The notes under the pieces: model-generated
Databases searched by the model: none
What the model was told of the DNA's origin: nothing
What the model saw: only the letters and a program-made list of their open reading frames with translations
In this document: positions 46,508 through 59,365 of the stretch, piece by piece
Numbering within the stretch: position 1 is the first letter of the stretch
How the letters are laid out: every line of letters starts with the position of its first letter
Assembly: GCA_032207245.1 (NCBI GenBank)
Contig: CM063505.1
Coordinates: 177,187,530 to 177,251,529 of the forward strand
Direction of reading: 5' to 3'
Source: Pardosa pseudoannulata
Taxonomy: Eukaryota > Arthropoda > Arachnida > Araneae > Lycosidae
Length of the DNA stretch: 64,000 bases
Translations under genes and position numbers: made by a program

Positions 46508-48368
46508 ACTAGCATATAGCCCGTCATATGACGGTATCAGTAAAATTTTTAATTTTCCAGAATTGTTAAGTACCCTATGAGGCAGGTAAAAAAAATGGTT
46601 TGTTTTTTGGCTGAGAATTATTTTGCAACAAAATATTAGATTAAGAAAATATTTATGTAATATCTAAGTTTAATAATAAAACGTATGGAAATAATGCAGA
46701 AACAATCATTAAACAATCTAAAATAAATGATTAAATGAGATGGTTAAAGGAATGACGTCATAATGCTAGAAAAATTGTTATTTTTAGTTATTTATTATGT
46801 GATAAATTGATACATTTAATTGCCTGCTCTTAAAATGGGGCTTGATATAATAATGGTAATACGTGAATTTAATAAAATAAAAATCATAAAAATTTTAAAA
46901 ATGGTAAAAATTTATTTTAAAAATAATAAAACAACTTTAGGAATAAGAATTGAAAAGAAAAAGCAGAAATTATTAAATTAATTAGACATTTAGAAAAATT
47001 CGGCTACGTCGGGGGCCGAACCATCAACCTGAGAAGTACGACGATCAAATGGACAAACACTCTACCCCACGTGCCAGATTACACGTGGTGGAGAATATGG
47101 TAAAAATATATAAAGGTCAAGTAAAAACAATCCAGAAATTTAAATATTGCGTTCCGCCCTTGCCATCCTATCAATAATGAATTTAGTATAGAATAAGAGG
47201 GAAATAAGGCCTGAAATAATAGCATTAAAAGCTGGAAAAAGGGGGGATAAAGTGGATTTCGAACTTGCTTTGAATTTTGCTATCCCTAACTTATAAAAAA
47301 TTCAATATGGGTGACTGTATCCGTTCCAGGTACAACCGCTTCATAAATTCGCGGACAGACAACTTAGGCTATTATTATATACGGGATATATTGTACTCTA
47401 TCCCCTATATAATAATAGCCTAAGTTGTCTCACAGGATCTCACAGGAAGATTTCACAACAGTACTCTCTGGGCCTAGCCCTCTAGTACTGGAGTAACTAT
47501 TAGTGGTTATGTATCAAACTATGAATATGAGTTGGCATGACATACACAGTTGTCCGTCTGTCCTCGAATTTATGAAGCCGTTGGATCTGGAAAAGAATAG
47601 GGGCATCCCAATTGGATTTCTTGATGAGTTTAGAGTTAGCAAAATTCAAAGCAAGTCCTTAAAACGTTCAAAATCCACCCCTTACCCAGTTTTCAAGCGT
47701 TTAATGCCACTTTCAAGCAGTTTTTTTCCCAGGGTACGAACAGGCAATTAAATTGATCAATTTATGCCATAATAAATAGGTAAAAATAAAAATTTTTTCT
47801 AGCATTATGACGTCATTCCTTTAATCATCTCATTTAATCATTTCTTATTTTAAATTATTTAAATATCGTCTGCGTTATTTTCATACGTTTTATCATTGAA
47901 CTTAGATATTATGTAAATAATTTTCTTTTATATTTGGCTTAAATAATAGATTGGGTACATATGTTATAATTTTACATTTAATAATTATTTTTTGTTGCAG
48001 TGAAAATTTTATAACCGGTATTAACAACAACTTCTTTTCATAAAAGTCTAGGAGTCTATTTCACGGAATAATAAATATCTAGCGTTTAAGTTATATATCT
48101 TTGAAAATTAAGAAGTTTATTCGTTCATATGTTTGTTTTTTATACATAACCACACGGTTTGACTAAATGAATTCAATGTGATTCTAAACTGCATTCACAG
48201 TATCGGGAGACTTTAGAGGAGTATGAAGATAAACAAATTATTGAGTGTGTACCAGATAATTCTCAGCCAAAAAACAAACTATTTTTTTACCTGCCTCATA
48301 GGGTACTTTACAATTCTGGAAAATTAAAAATTTTACTAATCCCGTCATATGACGGGCTATATGCTAGT
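46508..48368. mobile_element. palindromic (head-to-head) repeat element
   Basis: Starts ACTAGCATATAGCCCGTCA and ends with the reverse complement (GACGGGCTATATGCTAGT). The halves match inward over most of their length (ATGGTTTGTTTTTTGGCTGAG, GGAATGACGTCATAATGCTAG, GTGGATTT..GAATTTTGC) to a central hairpin at about 47346-47432. It encodes nothing recognisable; the plus frame at 47503-47751 falls in the right half and is probably chance. No clear target duplication. Confidence 0.85.
46983..47095 (-). mobile_element. tRNA-like SINE fragment in the palindromic element
   Basis: Reversed, GGCACGTGGGGTAGAGTGTT resembles an A box region and GGTTGATGGTTCGGCCCCC a B box region. Present only in the left half, so it inserted after the palindrome formed or was lost from the right half. 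Confidence 0.45.
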
Positions 48369-48370
48369 AT

Positions 48371-48577
48371 TTTAAGAACACGTGGAAAAGTTCAAGAGAT
48401 AATAAATGCAAATCTAGTTATTCAAACTTAAATCACTATTTGATCGAATGCTTGTTTGCGTATTTTAAGTTATTTGGGACGGCGTGACACAAGTTTCTTT
48501 CCCTCTAATCTTTATAAATTAAAATAAAATAGCCGAATTTTTCAAATTCTTGTTCTTTCCACTTCCTTGAAAGCAGT
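48371..48577. repeat. direct repeat, copy 2
   Basis: Partner of 45478-45675. It begins immediately after the right end of the palindromic element. Confidence 0.85.
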
Positions 48578-50439
48578 CATGTCTTAATTCAGAATGACAC
48601 GAAGCCACGTATATTTAGATATTGAATTAAACTTTATATAATGCTGATTATGAAACTTAAAATATAGAATTCTTCTGCCCCAAGTCTGGTTAAAACGGCA
48701 CTGATTTAAAAATCTTATTACAACATAGAACCAAAATAAATTGGAAAAAAAATGGCGAATTTCGCTGTGAAACACTGAAAGTGGCACAACTTAATAAAAG
48801 GTGACTTTTTTTTGTAAGAAAGAAAGCCATTTATCCTTTAGAAGAGTTTGAAGGGGATCTATTTACTCTTTAAGTAGATTTCACGCCTTGAGAACAATAA
48901 TTAGTAGCTTAAAGGGATTTTTCTTCCTCTTCAAAATCCTATCCGAGTTGTGCCGTTTTTAAGCTTTTAATCTTAGAATGCAATTAAGATTTTATCACTG
49001 GTTGAAAAGGCTGTACTCTAACGGAAAATTGAGCTTTTATACTTAAGTAATGCATTGTAAATTGTATTACAATTGTCCTGTATTAAACGCACCACAATAA
49101 ACAACCAAAATATTTTTTATGTAAATTTTTTTTATCATTTTTACAATTTTGTAAAAGAATACACACATAGAAAGCGAGAGAAGGGTAAGAGAATAAACAA
49201 TCAAAATATTTTTATGTAATTTTTTTTATCACTTTTACAATTTTGTAAAAGAAATACACTTAGACAGAAGGGTAAGAGAGCGAGTAAGAGAAAGTGATGT
49301 AAGAGAGATAGAGAAAATAAATGAGACAGAGGGTAAGAGATAGAGAAAGTAATGAGAGAATGAGCGAGAATAATAGAGAGAGTAAGAGTAAGTGAATAAG
49401 AGAAAAACTTACTACAGGTATGTCACCGTTTATTCTTAAATTGTTTAATTTTATTATAAAAAAGTAAGATGCAAAATTAAGAAATAAAAAAAGCATTCCT
49501 TCAAAGCATTTCGAACTACTCTTTGATACTAAATAGAAAAATATATATATTATGAAAAGTAATTAAAAAATATTTGTGAAAAATTTCGAATGAATAAAAA
49601 AAAATCTCGCAGATTAAAAAATACTATAAAAATACAGCGGTAGTCATTTAAAGTGGTGGTACTTATTCTGAGAAAAACGATAACAATAAAAAATTAAATT
49701 TTACTAATCTTATTAGTGCTTAAGCTGTTCTTTATGATTTATATTAGAATATGATGATAATCATAACATCAGTAACGATTACGTAAGAGACTACTGTACG
49801 TGAAATAGAAGGTACTCGAAATCTTGAAGAAATTTGATATGGTGTCCGAGTTTGTTTGTTTATCATCCCGTTGTAAATATAGGAATATTGGCATTGCCAT
49901 CAGCATTATACTTAACAGATATCATTAACTGCATAATGAAGTGACTAGCCGTGGGATTTCCAACAGGAGGTCCAGGAAGTTAATTTCATTTCTTTCAAAA
50001 GCTATTTAAAAAAGAAAGGTAAAATTTGTCATATCTGCATAGTGTTTTTTCTTCGATAAAGTTTAACACCAACACAAGCAGGCTCTACCTGCAGATTCGT
50101 CTTTACTTCATCTTCTGAGAATGACATTAACAGACATCTATTGTTCAAATGTTCAATGGTTAATCATCCACATTACAGCCCTGAAATTATGTTTTCTTAT
50201 TCAATCCTTTTTTACGTGTTTGATATGATATAATCAAACATTTACGGAAATATTTAGGTAAATTTTCAATAAACATCTTTTATTTGTTGAGACATAAAGA
50301 GCGATAAAATATGTGTTTACGGTAAATTAGACCAAAAAAGTAACTCTACACCCCATTTAAAAACTGTGCTATGTCTCAGAAACACGTGTACAGCTGAGGA
50401 TTAAATCCATAGTGACCACTTCCCTATAATCCTCCAACA
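48578..50439. other. no gene seen; purine-rich patch
   Basis: AT-rich. About 49160-49400 is GA-rich (AGAGAGATAGAGAAA-type), a weaker version of the tract at 40655-41085, preceded by two copies of TTTACAATTTTGTAAAAGAA that pair as short palindromes. Confidence 0.5.
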
Positions 50440-51020
50440 ATGTTACACGCATATACTGAAGGTAAATGATACGTCGACGAACAAGTACGTCATTCTTTGA
50501 CGGAAAAAGACCGAAACTGCGAAATAATCATTTCCTTAAAAAATAAAGAAATAAAACTTAACGCGCGACTGAGTTTTAACAGAAACCGGGAAATCTATTA
50601 TGCTTTTAAAATACGGGTAGCGAAATCGAAAAACCGTGATAACACGAGTAACCCTAAATAAATGAGGGAGAGCAGTATTAAATTTGTGTGACGATTGGAT
50701 ATCGGGCTGCAGGAAAGGGAGTAACGAAATGAAGGAGCGTAATAAGACTTCAGAGACGTCACTCCATCACATATTCAATCGGGCTTGACGGAATGAATTA
50801 CCGATGACAGCGATGTAACATCGATCACGAAATGAGACATAATTCGCTGCTGAGACGAGAACTTGCAGAATTAGAATTTACCGTTTGCTACCCTATATTT
50901 AAAGAACCGGGTAACGGTTTCGTTTCAATACAACCCGGGACAAGAAAATTACAGAGGAATTCCGTAATAGTAAACTATCAACGAACCCAATAAACAGTTC
51001 GCTATAATCGAAGGTTCACA
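50440..51020. promoter_or_regulatory. CpG-richer unique block, possible enhancer or promoter
   Basis: Denser in CpG and GC than its surroundings, with words such as CTTCAGAGACGTCACTCCATC (a CRE-like GACGTCA), AACCCGGGAC and GGGTAACGG. I see no repeat hallmark, no splice-bounded frame and no other copy in the window. It lies upstream of the first recognised stardust exon. Confidence 0.25.
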
Positions 51021-51869
51021 ATATCCAGTTTTGTTGAAACACTGATATTTTTAAGCTTTTAATGACCGTTTTGACGGAAACATTCAACTAATAAATGAGT
51101 AATTACATAAATAAACAGTTTATTAATAATAATATAAGAATTAGGAAAAAATTGATTACGTGTTTTTTGATTATATATGGATTAGCTGTACGTTTTAATT
51201 TGGGAAAAAACGTTAAAATTTGTACAAATGCAGATTCATAGTCTAAAAATAAGTCTAGATTCTAGAAAATGCCACCTAAATTCGTTAACATTCTGATAAC
51301 TAATGATTGATAGTTCTTTGTCGAGGTATTGGTTGTTTCAGACGTCTGCCTTATGTATTGTTGTTGTTACTCATCCCCTAGTGCAAGAAAGACGCCGGCG
51401 CATTATGTGACTGGTCCATGGCTAAGAATAATAAGCAGCATGCTAAGAATGATTCCTCAAGAATGATGAACCTCAAAGAAGATCCTCATAATTTATAAAC
51501 AGATACCAAGTAGCCCCCTCCCCCAGGCTTGGTTGGCCACAGCCAGAAGTATCTTTGCATATACTCAACCTTTTTAACCGCGAGGCCCACATATATCAAC
51601 CTATCTTCTCTGCTTCATAAAATATAAAACATTTATTTTGAGATTTTGACCACACATCTGAAAAGATGAATAATTTTACTTTAAAACGATATCAATAGAT
51701 TGAATTACCACACTGGATTTATTTATCCTCCTCAGTCCTGAGATAAAAACAAAAGCCTGATATTTGAATCATAAGTGATACACCAGAACTAAGGTAGATA
51801 TAAATGGCTCTTCGATATCACCGTTATCTTGCATTTATTGACAATTTAGATATTCTCCGTTCTCTGCTG
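51021..51869. other. no gene seen
   Basis: AT-rich sequence. Around 51340-51560 the composition is more mixed, without a recognised element. Confidence 0.35.
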
Positions 51870-52650
51870 CCCATCCCCGTGAAGTCTCTAATGAGTCAGA
51901 AATCTCTTTGTGGTGCACACGACCTTGTAACATTCTTATTAAAACAAAATAACCCACATTTCCAGTTCTCTCAAATTCCACAAAAAGATACTTGCAGAAA
52001 GACAAAGCGAATGGACCGATTTTTCGACGACAGATGTTTTGTTAACAATTTGACTATTCTCTGTTGAATGTCTGCCCACCCCTGGGAAGTCTCTGGTGAG
52101 TCAGAAATCTTTTTGTGGTCCACAAGACCTTGAAACCTTCTTATTACATCAAAATAATCCATTTTTCCAATTCTCTCAAATTCCACAAAAAGATACTTCC
52201 AGGAAGACAAAACGAAGGGACCGATTTTTCGACGACAGATATTTTGTTAACAATTTGACTATTCTCTGTTGAATGTCTGCCCACCCTTAAAAAGTAAGCC
52301 ACTGGTGTGTCAGAAATCTTTTTATGGTCCACACGACCTTGCAACATTCTTATTAAAACAAAATAACCCACATTTCCAGTTCTCTCAAATTCCACAAAAA
52401 GATACTTGCAGGAAGACAAAGTGAAGGAACCGATTTTTCGACTACAGATGCTTTGTTAATAATTCAGCTATTCTCTGTTGAATGTGTGTCCTCCTCTGGG
52501 AAGTCTCTGATGAGTCAGAAATCTTTTTGTGGTCCACACGACCTTGAAACCTTATTAAAACGAAATAACCCATTTTTCCTGTTCTTTTAAATTTCACAAA
52601 AAGATACTTGTAGGAAGACAAAGCGAAGGGACCGAAATATCACGACGACA
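51870..52650. repeat. minisatellite, about four units of ~205 bp
   Basis: The mark TTCCACAAAAAGATACTT occurs at 51976, 52181, 52390 and (varied) 52592, so spacing is 205, 209 and 202. Each unit has GTCTGCCCACCCCTGGGAAG-like, GTCAGAAATC and ACCGATTTTTCGACGACAG. A weak fifth piece lies at about 52780-52880. Minus-strand frames repeat KYLFVEFER and VDHKKISD in different frames. Confidence 0.93.
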
Positions 52651-53164
52651 GATGCAGAAAGCATGCAATTGAGGCATTATGAATATAAGAAAATATAATA
52701 TTAGTTAAAAAGGAACCGAATTCAAAACTAAATGAATCGACGTAAAATGAGGGAGCGATAGGTCGATATTCCATCGTATTGTGGTCCACAAAATATCGGA
52801 TACCTGCATATTAAAACGAAATAACCCCTTTCCTTTCTTTTAATACAAAAAGATTTTCCAGTTAGCAAGACAAAGCGAAAAAAAAAATCTGAGACAGATT
52901 GAAAAAGCATTGTCTGCCTTTCATCGCTCCTGTTTAAGATTCTTTAGCCGTGACTTTAAAAGTTTTCTCAGCGGAAAACGGTCCCAAAGGATTTCCTGCT
53001 TAAAGGGAAAATTCTCTTTTAAAAAGTTTTGCTTGTCTGTAATTAAAAGAAGAGAAAAAAATAGTGAGGAAAAAGAAAATCAAAGTCTGTATGGCTTCGT
53101 GAAATTTCTTATTTCAGAATCTGACAGGTTTTTGTTACGCGGGTCAGTACAATAAGTTTTAAAA

Positions 53165-53960
53165 CAATCCAATGTTTTTGGACTAATACAAATAATCCGA
53201 ATAGGGTAAAAAATGTTTTTACCTATATTAACAAAACATCTTTTAAAACTTTTTTTGCCTCATTGTTCAATTAGCACTTGGCATTATTTGAAATACGTTT
53301 ATTGGTCCTAATTACCTCAAAATAGAGAACTATCTTTCGGATTATTACAAATAATCTAAAATGAAAAAAAAAATTTATATCTCTAGCAAAAGGTCTTTTA
53401 AAACCTTTTTTGCCTCATTATTTAAGGCATTCACTTTTAAAAGTTTATCAGTCTAATTCTAAAAAGAAAAATCTTTCAGAAAAATAATCTAAAATGAAAA
53501 AAGAAGTTTATATCTCTAGCAAAACGTCTTTTAAACCTTTTTTGCCTCATTGTTCAATTAACATTTTAGTAGCTGGCACTATTTGAAATACGTTTATTAG
53601 TCCTAATTACCTCAAAATAGAAAACTACCTTTTGGATTATTACAAATAATCTAAAATGAAAAAAGAAGTTTATATCTCTAGCAAAACGCCTTTTAAAACT
53701 TTTTTTGCCTCATTATTTAATTGGCAGTTGGCACTATTTGAAATACGTTTATTAGTCCTAATTATCTCAAAATAGAAAACTATCTTTTGGGTTATTACAA
53801 ATAATATAAAATAGGAAAAAAAGTTAGTATTTCTAGCAAAACGTCTTTTAAAACTTTTTTTTTTGCCTCATTATTTAATTAGCAGTTGGTGCCATTTGAA
53901 ATATGTTTATTATTACCTAATTACCTCAAAATGGAAAACTCATAGTTTGGATTTTAAATA
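53165..53960. repeat. minisatellite, about five units of ~150-175 bp
   Basis: Repeated marks are TATCTCTAGCAAAACGTCTTT, TTTTTTGCCTCATT and GAAATACGTTTATT(A/G)GTCCTA. It begins about 500 bases after the preceding array, with no shared unit. Confidence 0.92.
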
Positions 53961-56396
53961 CAACCATAAAGTATTAAATTATAAGGAACAGGTGTTTGTG
54001 AAAACTAAAAAATTATTTTTATATGTTTCAAAATTATTCTTCTGGAAGTCCTGCTTGTTAAATAGCTGTAAAGGACTGAATACCTTCTATACGTTTTTAT
54101 TGGCTGAACAATCCAGCATTTTGCCAAACCCTTGCTGATTTTTGATTGATTCCTTTTTAAATAAAAATATTTGCTAAAAAATTTTAAGGTGCCGATCAAA
54201 TAAGTGGCATTTTGTTTTACATATCTTCTGCAATCAAATACTTAAATTAAAAGAACCCTTTTCTTGTTTTAAGTGAAATTCAGTACACAAAATTCTAATT
54301 TATATATTTATGCAGATTGAATCATATTTTTTTGCTTAAATGTCTGCTTAGGTTATTTTGCCTATAGAAAGTTCTTGAAAAATTAAACATATTTAAATTT
54401 TAATATAGTTTTCGAATAAAATTATCTTTTCTAATGTTTTTTTCACTTTTGAATAAAAACAATTTCACATGAATTTGTCTTTAGAGTTAAAAAATATTAG
54501 CAATATATTTAATAATAATAGTGTCCCAAATGTTCTCTATTATCGAAGAAAAAGTATTTTCCATTTATGTCGCAATTAAAAATTCGTAAGACAATTAAGA
54601 GGAAATGCATGAAAAAATGCCTGAACAAAATTTCAGATATGTAGCTTGAAATTAATTCATGATGTATCAATTGTAAATTACCAACTTTAAGGGAAAAATC
54701 CGTACTTTTCTAATATGAAAACATATGCTATACAATTATGTAATTATAGCAGAAACAAGAGTTTGAATTATTTGATTTAAAAAAGTTTTGCCATATTTAC
54801 CTAAAAAGGTAAAAATATCAATGTATTTTTCTAATTATTCTAATTATATTACCATAATTCTATGTTTGGTACAGTTAACAGCTAATTATATATAATAAAA
54901 AAGTACTACTATAGAACAAAAAAGATTGGGAATGGATTTAATTAACACTAGGTTTACGGTACGAGTCATTTTGACGCATTTCGAGTCTTATAAGGAAAAT
55001 TACAAAAACCTTTTGCATTTTTATTTTACCTCTTGTATTGACTGTTATCCACTGAACGACTTAAATACATATTACAGACTATTATCTTTAACAGTGTTGA
55101 AATATTGAAATTTTCTATGTGGCATACCTGTCTCTACGGATATGCATTAATTTGACGCGATCATAATGTGTAGAAATTTTTTTTTTTTTTTGTAAACTAG
55201 TTCTACTCATGCAAATGTCAAAACACTAATAAATAGAAATGTACCGGCAATACTTCGATCCGTTATCCGATATTATCTCAAATGAAACAAGCAATAAGCA
55301 ACAGTAGAAAGAACGAAACGCAGAATGTCCATTAAAATCAGAGTGTGAAGCTATTTTGAATTCATGATTTTTTTCCAATTGTTTTAAAATATTAAAATAT
55401 TTCATTAATTTGAATTATTTCGGAGACGAAATTATGCTCATATATCGTATAATCCATATTCAGATTTTACTTGATAGGTATAATTACATTGATCTTGAGT
55501 TATAAATACATTCATACATTTGACATTTCTTGAAAGGTTGAGTTGGCAACAAATTGTTTCGAATTGCGCGAGACAAAAAACTTTAGTTTCAAACTTTTGA
55601 AAATCCTTTTAATAAAATACAGAGCTTGTTTGCACTCTAAATATTCACAAATTACAATCAAAGAATATGGTAGATCAGCGAACATGCCGTTAACTGTGAC
55701 TTAATTGTCATATGCACCATGAGTGGATTCCTGATCTATCGATTAATTATTTCAAATATGTAAGCGATGTTTTGATTGGTCAATAAACGAGATTCTACGG
55801 GGGTAGTTCTCGTACTAAGTTGATTTACACATTTACTCAACCAGAAATAAACATCGTTTTAGAAAATTATAAATTGAGTCAAGGATCTGTAGTTTTACTG
55901 ATATTTTCTCACGAAATAAGAATGGAAGAATATAAAAGAAAGAATTTTGAAGAAACCGAGGCAGAATCTTTTCTGAAAAATCTGGAAAGATCGAAAATAC
56001 CTTGACTAACAAAATAGCAGAAGATAAAGCATTATTCTTTCGAAGGAGCTAAATCGGTATCTAGATCGAATTAATGATTCAGTGTATATTTACTTAAAAC
56101 GACAGCGATCGAAAGTCCTAATTTCCAAACAATCCAAATCATTCTTTTATCTGGATAAAAATCTTTTTTGTGGCTTTCTGTTATTTTCCAATATAAATTC
56201 AAGATCTTCTAAATCTGAAAATATATTCGCCATGTTTGTTTTCAATGCAGAGCGCATACGTAAAATGTAGAGTATTCGTGGATTAGGCAATGAATCCTTC
56301 AAATTCGGGGGATCAGAAACAGGGGATTAAAATGAGCTGAAACCCGCGGATTCTCGTTGAAGAATACGAAAATGCTGATTCCCGGTTAGATCCAAG
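53961..56396. other. no gene seen; one piggyBac-like end
   Basis: AT-rich. TTAACACTAGGTTTACGGTA at 54941 looks like a piggyBac terminus (compare 7097), but no opposite end was found. Frames at 54926 and 55820 are not recognisable. Confidence 0.35.
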
Positions 56397-56575
56397 TATT
56401 AAAATTGTGGTGAATATGGCCCTAAGTGACTTGCAAGGATGAATACAAATTTTAAAGTATATATGTTTATACAAAATGTAAATAAAATTCAGCAGAATTA
56501 ACTACCAGCTAAAGAGTTTTGCAAGCTGTACTAAAGTAATTTAGTTATACGGCCATATTCACCCTGATTTTAATA
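56397..56575. mobile_element. short TA-flanked MITE
   Basis: Left TATTAAAATTGTGGTGAATA then TGGCC; reversed right TATTAAAATCAGGGTGAATA then TGGCC. The ends include TA. About 180 bases, mariner/Tc1-like size and target, no coding. Confidence 0.75.
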
Positions 56576-57095
56576 CTCGATTTTAATAAAAACGTAATAG
56601 TAATAATTTTAATATAATAATGCAATAACATAAAAATCTATGATTCTTTTATAAATAATTTATAACAGAAATTTGAAGAAAACATGCACATTTAAACTGA
56701 AGGAATTAACATTTTTGGTTAAAACCTCCGTTAATTATAGTCCTAAAAAGTTGAAACTTCGCAAAATGATTTACAAATCCATGGATACCTGTCTTGATCC
56801 TAAACTCCCGGCTGTCTTAGAAGAGCCCATTTATAATATTTAGATAACGTCATAACTAAAATCAAATTTAACTGTTTGAGATGAGCTATTAAAATGTAAA
56901 GGAATAAAATAATACAAATTTTAATTATGAAATAAAAATATGGAAATTAGCTATTTTTATGAGGAAATAGATTTAAAATACATGTATAGAGCGATTTCAT
57001 GCAAAGTCATGAATTTAATTTTTGATATTTAAGACAGAATGGTCATAAGTTGAGATGTGTATTGCTGCGTGAAATCGCCCAATTGGGGATTCTCC

Positions 57096-57266
57096 GGTTT
57101 GGTTTGGAGCACTACGGTCTACTGTTTTGCTCACGAGGGCTAATGAAACAGGGACCTACTGCTTAAAGCGGATTCCGAAAGGCTAAGAATATCTTAGCAG
57201 CGGGATTCGAACCCGCGAACTTCGGAACCGAACAGCAGTGCTCTACCATTAGGTCATTTATTCGGT
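57096..57266 (-). mobile_element. SINE family A
   Basis: Second-subtype copy (GAACAGCAGTGCTCTACC on the plus strand), B box GGTTCGAATCCC preserved on the minus strand, head partly mutated. It forms the left edge of a larger duplication. Confidence 0.82.
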
Positions 57267-58190
57267 ACCAATTGAAGAAATAATCGTGATTTAGAATAAA
57301 AATAATTATAATTACCGAAAATGGAAAATATATTAATATTTACTTAATACAGAATACAGATAAAAATGAAGCAATTTTAAGAAATAATATATTTTGGTGA
57401 TATATTATAGCCATTAAAGTATGACAATACCTAGCGCTAATACAAACTACTAACGTATAGTCCCCATGATTATACAACCGTTCTGGAATCCATAGATTAA
57501 ATTAATATATTCAGTGATCTGTTATAATCACAAGTATAGTTCTATTTTCTTTCTATAATAAACTTTTATATATTGTAACTAAAATAAAAAGACTACCGAA
57601 ATGTATCCATTTGAGAAATATTCAAATTTTTTTCTCATAGTATAATTGAATAAGAAAGATTTCAAAATCAAGATCAGAGTGAAAAAAGAAAAAGGCAGAG
57701 AAGGCCTGGATTTCGCCAACGGAACTCATAGAGAAAAGAAAGCAGAGAAGCTTCTTATCGGAAAATGAAACTTATGTCAAAAGCATTAAAATAACAAGTA
57801 ACCACTCAGAAGAAAAATGAAAGAAATGGCGTAGAAACGGAACGAAATTCGGAAAGTTATAAGAACGACGTCTAAGAAAACACTCATAATACATCTTCAT
57901 TTCTGGAGAAAATCATAAAAGGAAATAAAACAAAAGGAGTTTCGAGAATGGATGGTGTTTATCAGGAAATGGACTATAAATATACTTCAGACGATTACAG
58001 TTCGCTGATGACATCAGCACGAAATTCGGTGGAAAAGCGCAGCTTCCAAAGAATAAAGATTAAAAAAAGAAAAGAGAAAAAATTATGACTGAGGAATAAC
58101 TCTTTACAATACATTCGTTTTCAAGGCTGAGATATTAACTATTACCATAGAGAGAAATTTTCCACGAAAAATAATTACGAAGGATAAAGT
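57267..58190. repeat. large direct duplication, copy 1 body
   Basis: Follows SINE 57096-57266. Shares GAAAAAGAAAAAGGCA-like, ACAGTTCGCTGA, and TTTTCCACGAAAAATAATT with 58576-59365 in the same order. Diverged, with many small gaps. Confidence 0.65.
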
Positions 58191-58447
58191 TCCAAATTAA
58201 AATTAAAACGATTGTAAATTTATCTGATTTCGTTTCCTAAGTAAAAATGCTAATGAAAAAATTTGCTAATTTTATATTGATAATTAATTATAAATTATAA
58301 ATTATAAATTCTCTCAGCGAATATTTCAATAATTTGGCAATCAGTTTTATAATAATTAGCAATATAACAATTTAATGCCATCCATTCTTGACAAAAGACA
58401 GAATCGTCATTGGGGTACTGCGATCAGAAATGCGGTGATCATGGCAA

Positions 58448-58575
58448 GGTTTGACTTAGCCTTTTTCAGTGGGCTAGGAAACGGGACCTACTGCTTATAG
58501 CGGATTCCGCTTAAAAACCTAAAGCATATGGTTCGAACCCGAACTTCGGAAACCGAGCAGGCTCTACCATTGGCC
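58448..58575 (-). mobile_element. SINE family A, decayed copy at duplication edge
   Basis: Blocks GGGACCTACTGCTTATAGCGG, GGTTCGAACCC and AGCAGGCTCTACCATTGGCC (plus strand) mark the copy that heads the second duplication unit. Confidence 0.65.
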
Positions 58576-59365
58576 AGGGGCTGTTGAGAGGAGTTTGTTT
58601 TTATAAAAAATAATGTTTTTAACAACAAAAATAATAAAATAAATTACATAAAGGAAAATACAAATATTAATTTTTTTGAATTAACATATTAAGTATAAAC
58701 AGCTTGTATAAAAAAAAAATAAGTAAAATATCTTGATGTTATATTTGTTTTTAGCTTGTATATTATGAAATTTTTACAAATGTAACTTCCTATCATATGC
58801 ATAAACTATGTTCCATTAGTATTAAAGTATTTACTATCTCATAAAAAAAAAAAAAACCAATCGATATAATAATCAAGATAAAATATTCAATTTTTTTCTC
58901 AATAATTGATAAGAAAATGTGAAAATTAGTGAAAAGAAAAAGGCACCAGAATATTCAAACAAATTTTTGGAAAGGAAACTTCTATCAGGAAAATGAATAG
59001 TCAAGAAAATAAAAATAATTGATAACAAAAAAAAAATTAAAGAAAGAAAAGGGAGCAGGAAAGATGAAGTGTGTTAATGGAGAAGACATTCTAAATACTA
59101 CTTCTAATGTCCATTTCGGGATAATTGAGTTGATCGCTTGGAAAACGGCTCCTTGAGAAAATGGTGCGTTCCAGGAAAATGTAGCTTGAAAGATGAATGT
59201 TGAAATGTCGAACTGATGACGGAAATTTGAACGAAAATCAGTTCCTTACAGTTCGCTGAGACGATTAGAGAAATTATGACGAATAAGAGGACTTTGATAA
59301 TTATATTCGTTTTAGTGTGTTTAAATTAACCGAGTTTTTCCACGAAAAATAATTGTGGTTGGTTT
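58576..59365. repeat. large direct duplication, copy 2 body
   Basis: Partner of 57267-58190; ends with TTTTCCACGAAAAATAATTG. With its SINE it makes a unit of about 0.9 kb against 1.1 kb in copy 1. Confidence 0.65.

Noticed and set aside
44126..53960. CRISPR-like arrays
   Set aside because: The tandem units are adjoining long repeats without short repeats separated by unique spacers, and the DNA is from an animal.
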